The position numbers and the translations under genes were made by a program. Source: CATOSP01 sp965237775 (GTDB lineage: Bacteria; Chloroflexota; Dehalococcoidia; Lucifugimonadales; UBA3495). From it: 64,000 nt of DNA. Shown piece after piece: positions 24,918 through 34,381 of the stretch. Numbering within the stretch: position 1 is the stretch's first letter; each line of letters opens with the position of its first letter. The stretch is from positions 4,340,001 through 4,404,000 of the forward strand of contig OZ250155.1 of NCBI GenBank assembly GCA_965237775.1. Direction: 5' to 3'. The notes below the pieces were generated by a model that worked only from the letters and a program-made list of their open reading frames with translations, made no database searches and was not told the DNA's origin.

Positions 24918-26048
24918 CTAACTGACGGGGGTCTTATCCACTTCTTCCATCAACGCCGACAGCATTTCCTCGGCGGGAACCACGCGGACTTTCACCCCCT
25001 TGCGGAATATGACCGCCCTTCCAGCTCCAGCGGCGATACCCACATCCGCATCTTTGGCTTCGCCCGGACCGTTTACCTCACAGCCCATCACGGCGACCTT
25101 GACGTTCTTGTCGTTGGACTTGAGTAGAGCATCCACGTCGTTGGCCAACTTGATGACGTCCACATCGGCGCGGCCACAGCTAGGGCAAGCCACCAGGACC
25201 GCCCCTTTGCGGCGCAGGTTGAGGGACTTCAGGATCTCATAACCGGCGTTAACCTCGTCTCGTGAGTCTCCACTCAAAGACACCCGGATAGTGTCTCCTA
25301 TACCTTCATATAGCAACAGCCCCAAGCCCACCGCGGTGCGAATCGAGCCCGACTGGACCGTGCCTGCCTCGGTAATGCCGAGATGGAGCGGGTAAGGGAC
25401 CATTTCGCCCAACCGCCGGTAGGCTTCGACGGTTGTTGGAACATCGAAAGCCTTCATGGAAATCTTGATCTTGTCGAAGTCCTGGGCTTCCAGCAGGCTG
25501 ATCTCCCAGAGTGCCGTTGCCACCATGTGGTCGACTACGCTGTACTCCCCCTCTTGCTCTTCGCCGACCTTGGGGAGCTTGTTCACCAGGTCCATGTGTC
25601 GCGAGAACCCCCGCGTGCGGCCAATGCCGCCGACGGGGGGTAGGCTACCGAAATTGACACCAATACGGATTGGGATGTCCCGCTCCTTGGCGGCCTGCAC
25701 TACCTGCTTTACCTGGTCTTCGTCTCGCAAGTTGCCGGGGTTCAACCGTAGGCAGTCGACGCCTCCCTTGGCGCATTCTAGGGCCAGTTGGTAGTGGAAG
25801 TGGATATCGGCGATGAGGGGAATATTAATCTGTTTCCTGATCTCGGCCATTGCCTGGGCCGCCTGCATATCCGGTACGGCGCTGCGGATGATCTCGCAGC
25901 CAACCTCTTCCAGGCCGTGAATCTGTTTCACGGTGGCCGCCACGTCGCGGGTGTCGGTCTTGGTCATTGACTGGACGGTAATGTCCGCTCCGCCGCCGAC
26001 CTTCACTCCACCAACATAAACCGGCTTGGTAACCCTACGATTTCTCAT
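24918..26048 (-). CDS. ispG: 4-hydroxy-3-methylbut-2-enyl diphosphate synthase (flavodoxin-type electron donor)
   Basis: 376 aa [4Fe-4S] enzyme of the MEP pathway converting MEcPP to HMBPP. TIM-barrel N-terminal part (VQSMTKTDTRDVAATVKQI, PLIADIHFHYQLALE, LRLNPGN) and the C-terminal cluster domain with CPSCGRADVD and GCEVNGPGEA, supplying the cysteine ligands. With dxr in the same neighbourhood and uppS upstream, it places isoprenoid and undecaprenyl synthesis together. Normally it follows rseP; here a Dpp operon lies between. Confidence 0.97.
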   Translation of the reverse strand: MRNRRVTKPVYVGGVKVGGGADITVQSMTKTDTRDVAATVKQIHGLEEVGCEIIRSAVPDMQAAQAMAEIRKQINIPLIADIHFHYQLALECAKGGVDCLRLNPGNLRDEDQVKQVVQAAKERDIPIRIGVNFGSLPPVGGIGRTRGFSRHMDLVNKLPKVGEEQEGEYSVVDHMVATALWEISLLEAQDFDKIKISMKAFDVPTTVEAYRRLGEMVPYPLHLGITEAGTVQSGSIRTAVGLGLLLYEGIGDTIRVSLSGDSRDEVNAGYEILKSLNLRRKGAVLVACPSCGRADVDVIKLANDVDALLKSNDKNVKVAVMGCEVNGPGEAKDADVGIAAGAGRAVIFRKGVKVRVVPAEEMLSALMEEVDKTPVS

Positions 26049-26419
26049 ATCTGGCCCCCACGCAAACCCGTGATTGATGGCGGTTCTGCTCTAACCTCTT
26101 GGACGGCTGGATAAATGAGAACACTGCCCAACAGTGCTGAGATGAGGACGGTGGGACTTCTCAGAGCAGCCCCCGGATAGGGCATTCGCCAGGCTTGAAT
26201 GGTACACGGTTTCTGGGCACGGCGCCACAGGTTGTCCGTGATACACAGGGCAATCGGGTGGTCATCTGAAGCTCGAAGAGGGCACAAGATTCTGTGGCCC
26301 CCGGATTTGAACACGGTAATTGGGATGAGTCTGAAGAGGTCCAATGACCCGCCCTAACGCAATTCGGCACGATTGCCCCTGCCATCCTTGGCATACCATT
26401 GCCTTGATCGAAGAACCTA

Positions 26420-26449
26420 TTGACATGCCAAGTATTGATAGATTAAATT
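26420..26449 (+). promoter_or_regulatory. Promoter of the third Dpp operon
   Basis: Perfect TTGACA at 26420-26425, then TTAAAT (17-bp spacer) or TAAATT (18-bp spacer), leaving a leader of about 200 nt. Confidence 0.6.
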
Positions 26450-26570
26450 GCGCTATCTGTATCCGTTCTTCGATTAACCTGTATAGATCCAGCGCTGGTT
26501 AGACCTATAGATTAGGGTTTCGCGGTATAGTGCATGATTTCAGTCCTAGTCTGCCATTCAAATGCCTAAA

Positions 26571-26597
26571 TGGGTCAATCCCCTCGGGATTGACCCA
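26571..26597 (+). promoter_or_regulatory. Perfect hairpin in the leader of the third Dpp operon
   Basis: 12-bp perfect stem TGGGTCAATCCC / GGGATTGACCCA with a 3-nt loop, 62 nt before the lipoprotein start and without a T-run. Could be an operator palindrome or an RNA element. Confidence 0.6.
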
Positions 26598-26658
26598 TGA
26601 TGCTCCACTTAGACACTGACCGGAGATTTCAGCCGATTCAGAATATGGAGGTCGAACC

Positions 26659-28557
26659 ATGGCCTACCGTTGGTGCGGGAATCCTAAGACACTAATTCAC
26701 TCGCCTTTGTTATTGACCCTTATATTCGTCGTCGCATGCGGCGGGGCCGCGGCTACAACCGTGCCCCAAGAGCAGACAGCGGCAGCTACGGCCGCGCCCC
26801 AGGAGCAGGCCACGCCGGAGCCGACGGCCATTCGGGCCTTCGCCACGCCTACTATCGTCCCGGCCGCGGGCGTCCAGTCCGCACCCACCGCCAAGCCTAC
26901 GGAGACGTCTGTGCCCGAGCCCTCCTCGGGGATCAAATCCGGTGGGACTATCCCCATGGCCGCCTATGCCGCCCCCTCGATTAAGGCTATTCACGAGTGG
27001 GGTTATCCGACAGACCAAATCATCTCACCCGGGTTTAACACCCTTGTGGAGTTTAACTCCGAGACCGCGGACCCCGACGATCTTAGGTGTGACCTGTGCC
27101 AAAGCTGGGAAGTGGGTGACGATGCCAGGACTTATACCTTCAGCCTGCGGGACAACGCCCGGTGGCAGGACGGAACGCCCATTACCTCCCGGGACGTGAT
27201 GTTCAGCCTGAACAGCATGATCGACAAGGCGAGCGTGTTGGACAATGACGGTAACGCCATTCTGGCGGAGCACGGCCGGTCCGCGATAGTCAAGAAGATT
27301 AATCTCTACACCACATGGCCGGACTGTTGCCGGGCCATAGACGATAAGACCGTGGAGGTAAAGGTCAATTTCCCTTCGTCGGCCTTCCTTCCCACCCTTG
27401 CCCTGGAAACCTTGAACATGATCCCCGCCCATTCGGTGCTCGATGAGGGGAAAATTCAGACCCTTGCCGACTGGGAGAACTACAACGGCTCCGGACCTTT
27501 CAGAATGGTCGAATTCGACCCCGACGTAGGGACTACGTTCGAGAAGAACGACGATTACATGAAGGAAGGCTATCCCCGAATTGACAGCATCGAGATGTTC
27601 GTCATCCTGGACCCCGGCACCACCTTTGCCGCCTATGAGACGGGACAGGTCCTGATGAGCAACGGTATGGTGACCAACCTCAGTGTCATCGAAGCCCTCA
27701 AGCTGGGAGAAGACAACGCCGACAAGCTAACCGTCCACTGGGGCGGCCCGGCTGGGATACAGGGTATCGGCATGAACACTACAAAGAAACCCTTCGATGA
27801 CGTGCGGGTTAGGCGGGCAATGATGCTGGCCCTCCACCGCCAGCCCATCATAGAAACGTTGAGCGGTGGCATGAACCTGTTGGGCACCCCCCTCCCGCCG
27901 GGATTGTGGTTCAGTTATACCAATGAAGAGGCCGCCACCTATCCTGGTTTCCGCGAGCTGGACGGCGAGAAACACCCCGACGACCTGGCCGAGGCAAAGA
28001 GGCTTTTGGCCGAGGCGGGCGTACCAGCAGAAGGTTTCAAGATTACGCTGTCGGCCAGAAACTGCTGCTCCTACCCGGATATAGCCCAAATCGTGGCCGA
28101 CCAACTCAGACGGTTCCTGGGTTGGGATGTCACTCTGCGGACCATGGAGAGCGCGGCGGGCTTCGAAGCCTACGATGCCGGCGACTACACATTCATGGCC
28201 CAAGGGACTTCTTTCAATCTGGCAGACCCTGATGCGGCTTTCCGGCGGTACGTCCCGGGGACAATGACCCGATGGAATGCCGCCGGCGCGAGAGCGGGGG
28301 AAGGGGAACGGTATTACACGGCTGAAGGGGTCCAGGCGCTCTTTGACGCGCAAAAGCAGGAGCCAGACCGGGAGAAGCGGAAGACGTTGGTTTTGGAAGC
28401 GGCAGAGATACTTCTGAACAAAGACAACGCCTACCCCGCCCTCATGTGGGAGATGAGACACTGGCCTGTCTACAACAAAATCCAAGGCTTCAATGTTCAT
28501 CCCAGCATCTACGCCCACCTGAAGCACGAGGAAATCTGGTGTGATCCAGCGTGCTAG
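26659..28557 (+). CDS. ABC transporter substrate-binding lipoprotein, family 5
   Basis: 632 aa. Signal peptide with lipobox VVACGG (Cys27), a low-complexity Ala/Thr/Pro/Gln tether up to about residue 95, then the SBP_bac_5 fold (LVEFNSETADPDDLRCDLCQSW cut at DLRCDLC; FSLRDNARWQDGTPITSRDV; PFDDVRVRRAMMLALHRQPI). ATG 26659 has GGAGG about 8 nt upstream. Cysteine pairs (CDLC, PDCC, NCCS, CDPAC) are again conspicuous. First gene of the operon with permeases at 28714 and 29699; a hairpin separates them. Peptide ligand is the default family assignment only. Confidence 0.9.
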   Translation: MAYRWCGNPKTLIHSPLLLTLIFVVACGGAAATTVPQEQTAAATAAPQEQATPEPTAIRAFATPTIVPAAGVQSAPTAKPTETSVPEPSSGIKSGGTIPMAAYAAPSIKAIHEWGYPTDQIISPGFNTLVEFNSETADPDDLRCDLCQSWEVGDDARTYTFSLRDNARWQDGTPITSRDVMFSLNSMIDKASVLDNDGNAILAEHGRSAIVKKINLYTTWPDCCRAIDDKTVEVKVNFPSSAFLPTLALETLNMIPAHSVLDEGKIQTLADWENYNGSGPFRMVEFDPDVGTTFEKNDDYMKEGYPRIDSIEMFVILDPGTTFAAYETGQVLMSNGMVTNLSVIEALKLGEDNADKLTVHWGGPAGIQGIGMNTTKKPFDDVRVRRAMMLALHRQPIIETLSGGMNLLGTPLPPGLWFSYTNEEAATYPGFRELDGEKHPDDLAEAKRLLAEAGVPAEGFKITLSARNCCSYPDIAQIVADQLRRFLGWDVTLRTMESAAGFEAYDAGDYTFMAQGTSFNLADPDAAFRRYVPGTMTRWNAAGARAGEGERYYTAEGVQALFDAQKQEPDREKRKTLVLEAAEILLNKDNAYPALMWEMRHWPVYNKIQGFNVHPSIYAHLKHEEIWCDPAC

Positions 28558-28571
28558 AGGTCCCTATTGAT

Positions 28572-28599
28572 AAGGCAGGCCCGGCGCTGGGCCTGCCTT
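28572..28599 (+). terminator. Hairpin between binding-protein and permease genes, third operon
   Basis: Perfect 11-bp stem AAGGCAGGCCC / GGGCCTGCCTT with a 6-nt loop, 14 nt after the lipoprotein stop, without a T-run. Likely a partial terminator or 3'-stabilising stem. Confidence 0.65.
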
Positions 28600-28713
28600 A
28601 GTTATCACTTCAATTGAAACTACCGCTCCGCTTTGTCCCAACCTCATGTTAACCGTCACCAAATTGCGAAACTGGGCAGGAATTCAGACCTCTACTTAGA
28701 CGCAGGCGGACCG

Positions 28714-29673
28714 ATGCAGGCTTATCTAGCCAAAAGAGTTGTCCTGTTTGTACCAACGTTAATACTCGTCACGGCGTTCGTGTTTCTCATCCTGCGAATT
28801 GTTCCCGGCGACCCGGCAATCATGCTCCTTCAGGGAGCGGATGCCGACGAGGAATATACCATGGCGGAGCTTAACGCCATGCGGGCCAAGCTGGGCACGG
28901 ACCGGCCCATGTATGTCCAGTACGGAGACTGGGTGTGGAAAATGCTTCGGCTGGACTTTGGCAGTTCTTACTTTTACAACAATCCTGTTAGCGAGCAGGT
29001 GGTCAAAAAGTTTCCCATCACACTGGAGCTGACCGTGCTGGCCACGCTTCTGGCCAGCGTTGTTGCGGTGCCCCTGGGCGTACTCTCAGCCATAAAACAA
29101 GATACCCTAGGGGACTACGCGGCAAGGCTTATAACCATCGCGGGAATAGCGCTCCCCAACTTCTGGGTCGCCATCATGCTGATATTCCTGCTGGTCATGT
29201 GGTTCAACTGGCTTCCCCCCCTAGGCTACACCAACCTTTGGGAACGCCCGGGGACCAACCTCCAACAGCTCATTTTCCCCGCTGTCGCCCTCGGTTTCTC
29301 TAATATGGCTTTCATCGCGAGGGTGACCCGGTCGGCCATGCTAGAGGTATTCAGAGAGGATTACATTCGCACCGCCAGGTCCAAAGGTCTAGGGGAACGA
29401 GCCGTGATTTACCGGCACGCCCTCAAGAACGCCCTTCTCCCCGTGGTCACCGTATCCGGCTATGAGTTCGGGCGGCTTATAGGGGGAACGGTGATAATCG
29501 AAGTGATATTCTCTGTGCCGGGAGTGGGCAGGCTTCTGATTGACTCCATTTTTCACCGCGACTTCCCCATGATTCAGGCCATAGTAATGATCATAGCGGT
29601 GATCGTGTTGGCCTTGAACGTGGCCCTCGATCTATTCTACGCTTGGCTCAACCCGCGGATCCGCTACGCTTAA
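28714..29673 (+). CDS. ABC importer permease, DppB/OppB type
   Basis: 319 aa, six predicted membrane segments. Begins MQAYLAKRVVLFVPTLILVT, then the conserved RIVPGDPAIMLLQG; EAA loop near TARSKGLGERAVIYRHALKN; ends YAWLNPRIRYA as usual. ATG 28714 chosen for the family-typical N-terminus with AGGCGGA before it; an open extension to 28633 is unsupported. Confidence 0.93.
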   Translation: MQAYLAKRVVLFVPTLILVTAFVFLILRIVPGDPAIMLLQGADADEEYTMAELNAMRAKLGTDRPMYVQYGDWVWKMLRLDFGSSYFYNNPVSEQVVKKFPITLELTVLATLLASVVAVPLGVLSAIKQDTLGDYAARLITIAGIALPNFWVAIMLIFLLVMWFNWLPPLGYTNLWERPGTNLQQLIFPAVALGFSNMAFIARVTRSAMLEVFREDYIRTARSKGLGERAVIYRHALKNALLPVVTVSGYEFGRLIGGTVIIEVIFSVPGVGRLLIDSIFHRDFPMIQAIVMIIAVIVLALNVALDLFYAWLNPRIRYA

Positions 29674-29698
29674 TCTTCACTAAACCGATCGGAGAGGC

Positions 29699-30613
29699 AT
29701 GAGTCAGGAACGTTTGGTCGCAGAATCCACGGTTGCCGGGCAGGCTATCCCCGGTTTAAGGCCCAAGCGTACCGTCTGGCAGCATATCGGCAACTTCTTC
29801 CGGCGAAAGCCTTTGGGGGCCTTCGGGGCGGTGGTCGCGGGGCTCCTGGTAATATTCGCGGTTTTCGCCCCTATCATCGCACCTGCCGACGCTATGTTAA
29901 CTAGGTCAGACTTTGTTCGTATGTCGCCTGGCTCGGAAGCGTGGTTTGGAGGCGACAGCCTGGGCCGCGATGTGTATACCAGGGTCGTTTACGGGGCAAG
30001 GATTTCACTGTACGTGGGTATTCTTTCGTCGCTCTTCGGCGTAGGCATAGGCCTGGTCCTGGGTGTAGTCAGCGTCCATTATGCGGGATTGACCGACCTC
30101 TTCCTCCAGAGAATCGTAGATGCCATGATGGCCTTTCCGGCCCTAATTCTGGCCATCGCCATCATGGCCTCTCTTGGCTCATCGGTAAACAACGTGGTGA
30201 TTGCGCTTAGCATCATATACATACCGAGTACCGTCCGAATCCTGCGCTCCCAGGCCCTGGCTATTAAAGAGATGGACTACATATTGGCGGCTCAGGCGGT
30301 GGGGGCGGGAAACTGGCGTATCATGTTCCGCCACATGGTCCCCAACCTCGCTGCCGTATTGATCGTGATTTTCACCTTCCACCTGGGAGGGGCCATCATT
30401 GCCGAGGCATCTCTTAGCTTCCTCGGCGTAGGGTCACCGCCGGATGTCCCAACCTGGGGAGGCATGCTGCGGGAGGGAGCCAACCAAATAAGGATACAAC
30501 CATACATGTGGTTGTTCCCTGGGGCGGCTATCGCCGTAGTGGTGTTCGCGTGGAACCTGCTGGGCGATTCGCTCCGTGACGTCTTGGACCCAAGACTGCG
30601 GGGAACCACCTAG
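29699..30613 (+). CDS. ABC importer permease, DppC/OppC type
   Basis: 304 aa, starting 25 nt after its partner. Shows the OppC N-terminal helix (GAVVAGLLVIFAVFAPIIAP), GGDSLGRDVYTRVVYGARIS, EAA loop AAQAVGAGNWRIMFRHMVPN, and ends LRDVLDPRLRGTT. It is more distant from the permeases at 3 and 7003 than these are from each other. No ATPase gene follows. Confidence 0.93.
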   Translation: MSQERLVAESTVAGQAIPGLRPKRTVWQHIGNFFRRKPLGAFGAVVAGLLVIFAVFAPIIAPADAMLTRSDFVRMSPGSEAWFGGDSLGRDVYTRVVYGARISLYVGILSSLFGVGIGLVLGVVSVHYAGLTDLFLQRIVDAMMAFPALILAIAIMASLGSSVNNVVIALSIIYIPSTVRILRSQALAIKEMDYILAAQAVGAGNWRIMFRHMVPNLAAVLIVIFTFHLGGAIIAEASLSFLGVGSPPDVPTWGGMLREGANQIRIQPYMWLFPGAAIAVVVFAWNLLGDSLRDVLDPRLRGTT

Positions 30614-30830
30614 CAAGCATCAGTCCGGCCGCAAGTCCGTGTCCATTTCCCAGCTCTCGGATACACTGAAGGTCGACGGACTGTAACCCTAGTTTAAGGG
30701 CAACGAAACATATCTGGAAATCCGGCGTGATTGAACGCACGAGGTATGCTGCCAAGGCTGGGCGGTCCCACCGGCCCGTCAGTGCCTTCTCTCAGCAAGA
30801 GCCGATAGGCCGTCGCTGAGTCGGCACCCC

Positions 30831-32435
30831 TTAACCGCCCAGAAAGCTTTGGCCCTGCACCAGGCGGCTTATGTCGTTGGCGCTTATTATCACGATCAGC
30901 CCGATCAGGACGACAAAGCCTATGAGGTGGACCATCCCTTCCTTTTCAGGCGGAACGCGCTTGCCTCGCCGGAGCCACTCCAACACGACGAATACCAGGC
31001 GGCCTCCGTCCAACATTGGTATGGGAAGAATGTTCAAGATGGCCAAGTTGATTGACAGCAAAATGGTGATGGCCATCCATCCAGCAAGGCCGCCTTCGCG
31101 CGTAACCTCTCCGGTGATCTGCGCGATACCGACAGGTCCCGATAGCTGAGGGGCCGCCCCCTGGGAAAACGCTCCGGTCACTCCCTGCTTCAACAGCACT
31201 AAAACTTCCCAGGTACGCACAAAGCTGTTGCCTAGGGCTACCCACGGCGGACTGGAGCGCGTATCAGTGTAGCTGTTCGTCAGACTGGTTGATGCGCCGG
31301 TGAGCCACATCTCGCCCTCCGGCTGCTGGAACCTGGCGGTAACCACCACGTCCCGTTCGATCCCGTTACGGACCAGCCCCCATTCCATTTGGGAATCTCC
31401 GTTGAGCTGTACGGCGTTAATCAGGTCGTCCACACCCGTTATCGACTGGCCGTTGACCTTCGTAAGTACGTCGTCCGCCTGGAGTCCCGCTTTCTCCGCG
31501 GGAGAGCCTTTGCTTACGTTACTGATGACGACATTGCCTGAGTCGGACCCGATCATGATCCCTGTCAGCCACCTGCCCTCCGGCCTGGAGAACTTGGGTT
31601 GGACTTGGAGGACCTGTTCCTGACCATCCCGGTTGATTCGCCACGGCATTTGCGAGCCACCATTCAGGTTGACGGCCCTGTTCAGGTCCGATGTGTTTTC
31701 TATGCGTTGCCCGCCCGCGTTGGTGACAATGTCACCTGTGCGTAGTCCCGCCGCCTGCGCCGGAGAGTCCCCCGCGACCTTGGTCACCGCTACCTGCCCG
31801 ACTTCCACATCCTGTGGCAGCATCAGCATTATGGTGAAAAAAGCAATCGGGAGTATGGCGTTCATCAACGGACCGGCCACCAACACCAGGAACCTGGTGC
31901 CGACCCCCTTGGCGGCCAGGCTGCGCGGCACGTTGGGATTGTTCTCGCCAGCCAACCGGACAAACCCTCCCAGGGGAGTCCAATTGACGGAGTAGAGCAT
32001 ATCCGCCACTACCAACAACCCGTTCTCGACGGCTCGAATCTTCCCTTCGTGGCGTAACCATGCGTCGGAGCCCAGTTGTTCGCTGAGGGCGCCGCGGCCC
32101 GGCAGCCGGTCCTTGAGCTTCAGGTCTGTCCTCGGGACTTCGATGATACGGGCAACCAGGTTGCCGTCTTCGTCCTCATCCGACGCCAGCTTGACGAACT
32201 GACCACGGCCCAGGGACGAAGGTCCATCCAAATTGAGGAACCTGGTGTCTGGTGTGATCAATACTCGGGTGCTACCGGTATACACCCCAAACGCCCGTGG
32301 TGGGAAGCCTACGCCGAACTCCAGCACCTTGACACCGAGCTTTCGGGCGGTGGCGAAGTGCCCTAATTCATGCACTACCACCAGGACCAGGAGCATCGGC
32401 ACCAGAGATCCAATTGCTATCAGGAACGATTCCAT
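30831..32435 (-). CDS. rseP: Site-2 intramembrane metalloprotease RseP with extra inserted domain
   Basis: 534 aa, longer than the usual 350-450. Zinc motif HELGH within VVHELGHFATARKLGV in the first membrane helix, and NILPIPMLDGGRLVF near the C-terminus. Two PDZ domains (AGLRTGDIVTNAGGQRIENT; AGLQADDVLTKVNGQSITGV). Between GFPPRAFGVY and YSVNWTPLGGFVRLAGE, which are usually nearly adjacent, lie about 100 extra residues containing beta-rich segments (FVKLASDEDEDGNLVARIIE). Cleaves membrane regulators or signal-peptide remnants. It follows dxr by 6 nt. Confidence 0.94.
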   Translation of the reverse strand: MESFLIAIGSLVPMLLVLVVVHELGHFATARKLGVKVLEFGVGFPPRAFGVYTGSTRVLITPDTRFLNLDGPSSLGRGQFVKLASDEDEDGNLVARIIEVPRTDLKLKDRLPGRGALSEQLGSDAWLRHEGKIRAVENGLLVVADMLYSVNWTPLGGFVRLAGENNPNVPRSLAAKGVGTRFLVLVAGPLMNAILPIAFFTIMLMLPQDVEVGQVAVTKVAGDSPAQAAGLRTGDIVTNAGGQRIENTSDLNRAVNLNGGSQMPWRINRDGQEQVLQVQPKFSRPEGRWLTGIMIGSDSGNVVISNVSKGSPAEKAGLQADDVLTKVNGQSITGVDDLINAVQLNGDSQMEWGLVRNGIERDVVVTARFQQPEGEMWLTGASTSLTNSYTDTRSSPPWVALGNSFVRTWEVLVLLKQGVTGAFSQGAAPQLSGPVGIAQITGEVTREGGLAGWMAITILLSINLAILNILPIPMLDGGRLVFVVLEWLRRGKRVPPEKEGMVHLIGFVVLIGLIVIISANDISRLVQGQSFLGG

Positions 32436-32441
32436 GTAGAC

Positions 32442-33560
32442 CTACTTGGCGATGATACTGATTGCGTATTCGGTAGCCCACCGGTCGGCTCGCAAGACTT
32501 CTCCAGCATCGGGCGCTGGCGACGAATCATGCTCTGACAAGACCCTGTCTACCACGTCGTAAATTTCGGTGAAGCCGATGTTCCCGTCCAGAAAAGCGTT
32601 GACCGCCACTTCATCCGCCGCGCTCAAGACAGCCGGGAACGTGCCTCCGCGCCGGGCCGCATGCACGGCCAGCCCGAAACACGGGAACCGTTCCGGCTCC
32701 AGGGGCTGGAACGTCAGGCTATGGGGTATACCTGTGTCCAGCCGCGGGATCATCTCGTTGGGAAGGCGGCGGGGATAAAACAGCGCGTATTGGATGGGAA
32801 GCCGCATATCCGGCGGGCCGAGTTGGGCCTTAACCGAGCCGTCGGCAAACTCCACCATGGAATGGATCGTGCTCTGCGGATGCACCACGACCTCTATGTC
32901 TTCCCAGGGAACGCCGAAGAGCCAGTGGGACTCGATGACCTCGAATGCCTTATTCATCAAAGTTGCGGAGTCTATGGTGATCTTACGGCCCATCTTCCAA
33001 GTTGGGTGCTGCAATGCGCGCTCTGGCGTCACGCCGGCCAATTCATCAAGAGGCGTATTCCTGAACGGACCCCCGGAAGCCGTTATCATCAAGCGGCGTA
33101 TGCCGCCGGGTTCTCCCTGAATGCATTGCCAAATGGCGCTGGGCTCACTGTCCACGGGCAATATCGTGCCGCCATAGAGGCGTTCGTACTCCTTGATTAT
33201 CTGACCGGCCATCACGATGGGTTCTTTGTTGGACAGCGCCACTGTCTTCCCTAATTCCAGCGCCTTCAGGGTGGGCATCAGCCCGACGCTACCGATTGTG
33301 GCCACCATTACAATGTCCACGTCGTCGAGGGTGACCATCTCAGACATGTCCATAAAAGAAACGCCGCCGGGTAAACTCGACGGCTGGGAAATGCACCACA
33401 TGTACCGAGGCCGGAATTCCTGGACCTGCTGCAACAGGAGCTTCACGTTGTTCCCGGCTGCCAGTCCCACCACTTCGAATTCGTCGGGAAAGGCCCGGAC
33501 AACGTCGAGCGTCTGCCTGCCGATGGACCCGGTGGAACCGAGGATAACGATCTTGTTCAT
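32442..33560 (-). CDS. dxr: 1-deoxy-D-xylulose 5-phosphate reductoisomerase
   Basis: 372 aa NADPH enzyme, second step of the MEP pathway. NADPH-binding GSTGSIGRQTLDVV at the N-terminus, substrate/metal motifs DSEPSAIWQCIQG and ASGGPFRN, then MNKAFEVIESHWLFGVPWED and HPQSTIHSMVEFADGS. Its start overlaps the cdsA stop by 4 nt (ATGA). In one block with uppS and ispG it links isoprenoid supply to undecaprenyl diphosphate synthesis. Confidence 0.97.
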   Translation of the reverse strand: MNKIVILGSTGSIGRQTLDVVRAFPDEFEVVGLAAGNNVKLLLQQVQEFRPRYMWCISQPSSLPGGVSFMDMSEMVTLDDVDIVMVATIGSVGLMPTLKALELGKTVALSNKEPIVMAGQIIKEYERLYGGTILPVDSEPSAIWQCIQGEPGGIRRLMITASGGPFRNTPLDELAGVTPERALQHPTWKMGRKITIDSATLMNKAFEVIESHWLFGVPWEDIEVVVHPQSTIHSMVEFADGSVKAQLGPPDMRLPIQYALFYPRRLPNEMIPRLDTGIPHSLTFQPLEPERFPCFGLAVHAARRGGTFPAVLSAADEVAVNAFLDGNIGFTEIYDVVDRVLSEHDSSPAPDAGEVLRADRWATEYAISIIAK

Positions 33561-34378
33561 GGTGCAAATACCGTAACCGCGAGGTAGTAGACCGCGGGTA
33601 GAGAGATCACGAGACTGTCCATTCGGTCAAGAATCCCACCGTGTCCAGGGATTATACTACCGGCATCCTTAACATTCGATAAACGTTTCAGGGCGGATTC
33701 AAGCAAGTCCCCCAACTGGGAGACCACGCCCACTGTAGCACCGATGACTAACACTTGCCACAACACGACTCCCAGGTCCAGGAGTAGTCCAAGCCCGGAG
33801 GCGGCTGCGACCGCGGCTGTAAATCCTCCGGCCGAGCCTTCCCAGGTCTTAGCCGGGCTGATTCTGGGGGCCATTCGGCGTCGTCCCAGGGTCCGGCCCA
33901 CCAGCAACGCCCCTGTATCGGTTGCAAATGTGACCAGGAGCGCAAATAGGAGCCAGAGCCGACCCAATTCCTCCAAGCCCCCGAATTCCCGCAAGACCAG
34001 CGCATGGGACAACAGAAATCCAGCGTATGCGGGCCCGGCCAAGGTGTATATTCCGGCGGTGACGTAACTGCCCCCGGAATAAAGCGCTATCAGCCACAGG
34101 AGCGCCGCGAATGCCCCGGCCAGCCAGATCACCGCGGAGATTTGCAAGAAGCTGCCGGGACCAGAGGCCGCCTCCGCTCCCAACACCATCGCCACTACCC
34201 ACAATACCCCGAGGCTGGTGGATAAACCGCCCACATTGGGGGGTGTCAACCGGTAGAACTCGCGGACTCCCAGCGCTGCGGCCAACAGCACCAACGCCGT
34301 GAGCCAGAAACCACCGGACCAGATGGCCGCAAGTAGGACTGGGAGGCCAACCAGGGCCGTCAGGACCCGCGGAAGCAA
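33557..34378 (-). CDS. cdsA: Phosphatidate cytidylyltransferase (CDP-diglyceride synthase)
   Basis: 273 aa integral membrane enzyme making CDP-diacylglycerol. Many hydrophobic segments; the family signature is at the C-terminus, SPAKTWEGSAGGFTAA then SQLGDLLESALKRLSNVKDA and PGHGGILDRMDS. It lies 3 nt after uppS and overlaps dxr by 4 nt, the conserved order. Confidence 0.96.
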   Translation of the reverse strand: MLPRVLTALVGLPVLLAAIWSGGFWLTALVLLAAALGVREFYRLTPPNVGGLSTSLGVLWVVAMVLGAEAASGPGSFLQISAVIWLAGAFAALLWLIALYSGGSYVTAGIYTLAGPAYAGFLLSHALVLREFGGLEELGRLWLLFALLVTFATDTGALLVGRTLGRRRMAPRISPAKTWEGSAGGFTAAVAAASGLGLLLDLGVVLWQVLVIGATVGVVSQLGDLLESALKRLSNVKDAGSIIPGHGGILDRMDSLVISLPAVYYLAVTVFAP

Positions 34379-34381
34379 GAA

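Larger units (their letters stand above)
26049..26658. other. Intergenic region between divergent ispG and the third Dpp operon
   Basis: 610 bp. Short ORFs here (26045-26344 and 26161-26394, minus) overlap each other, have poor composition and match nothing I recognise. The stretch 26400-26540 is notably AT-richer than its surroundings and holds a promoter (26420-26449). A hairpin follows at 26571-26597. Confidence 0.6.

Noticed and set aside
26045..26394. Two overlapping minus-strand ORFs upstream of ispG
   Set aside because: No motif, no ribosome site, odd composition; treated as intergenic.
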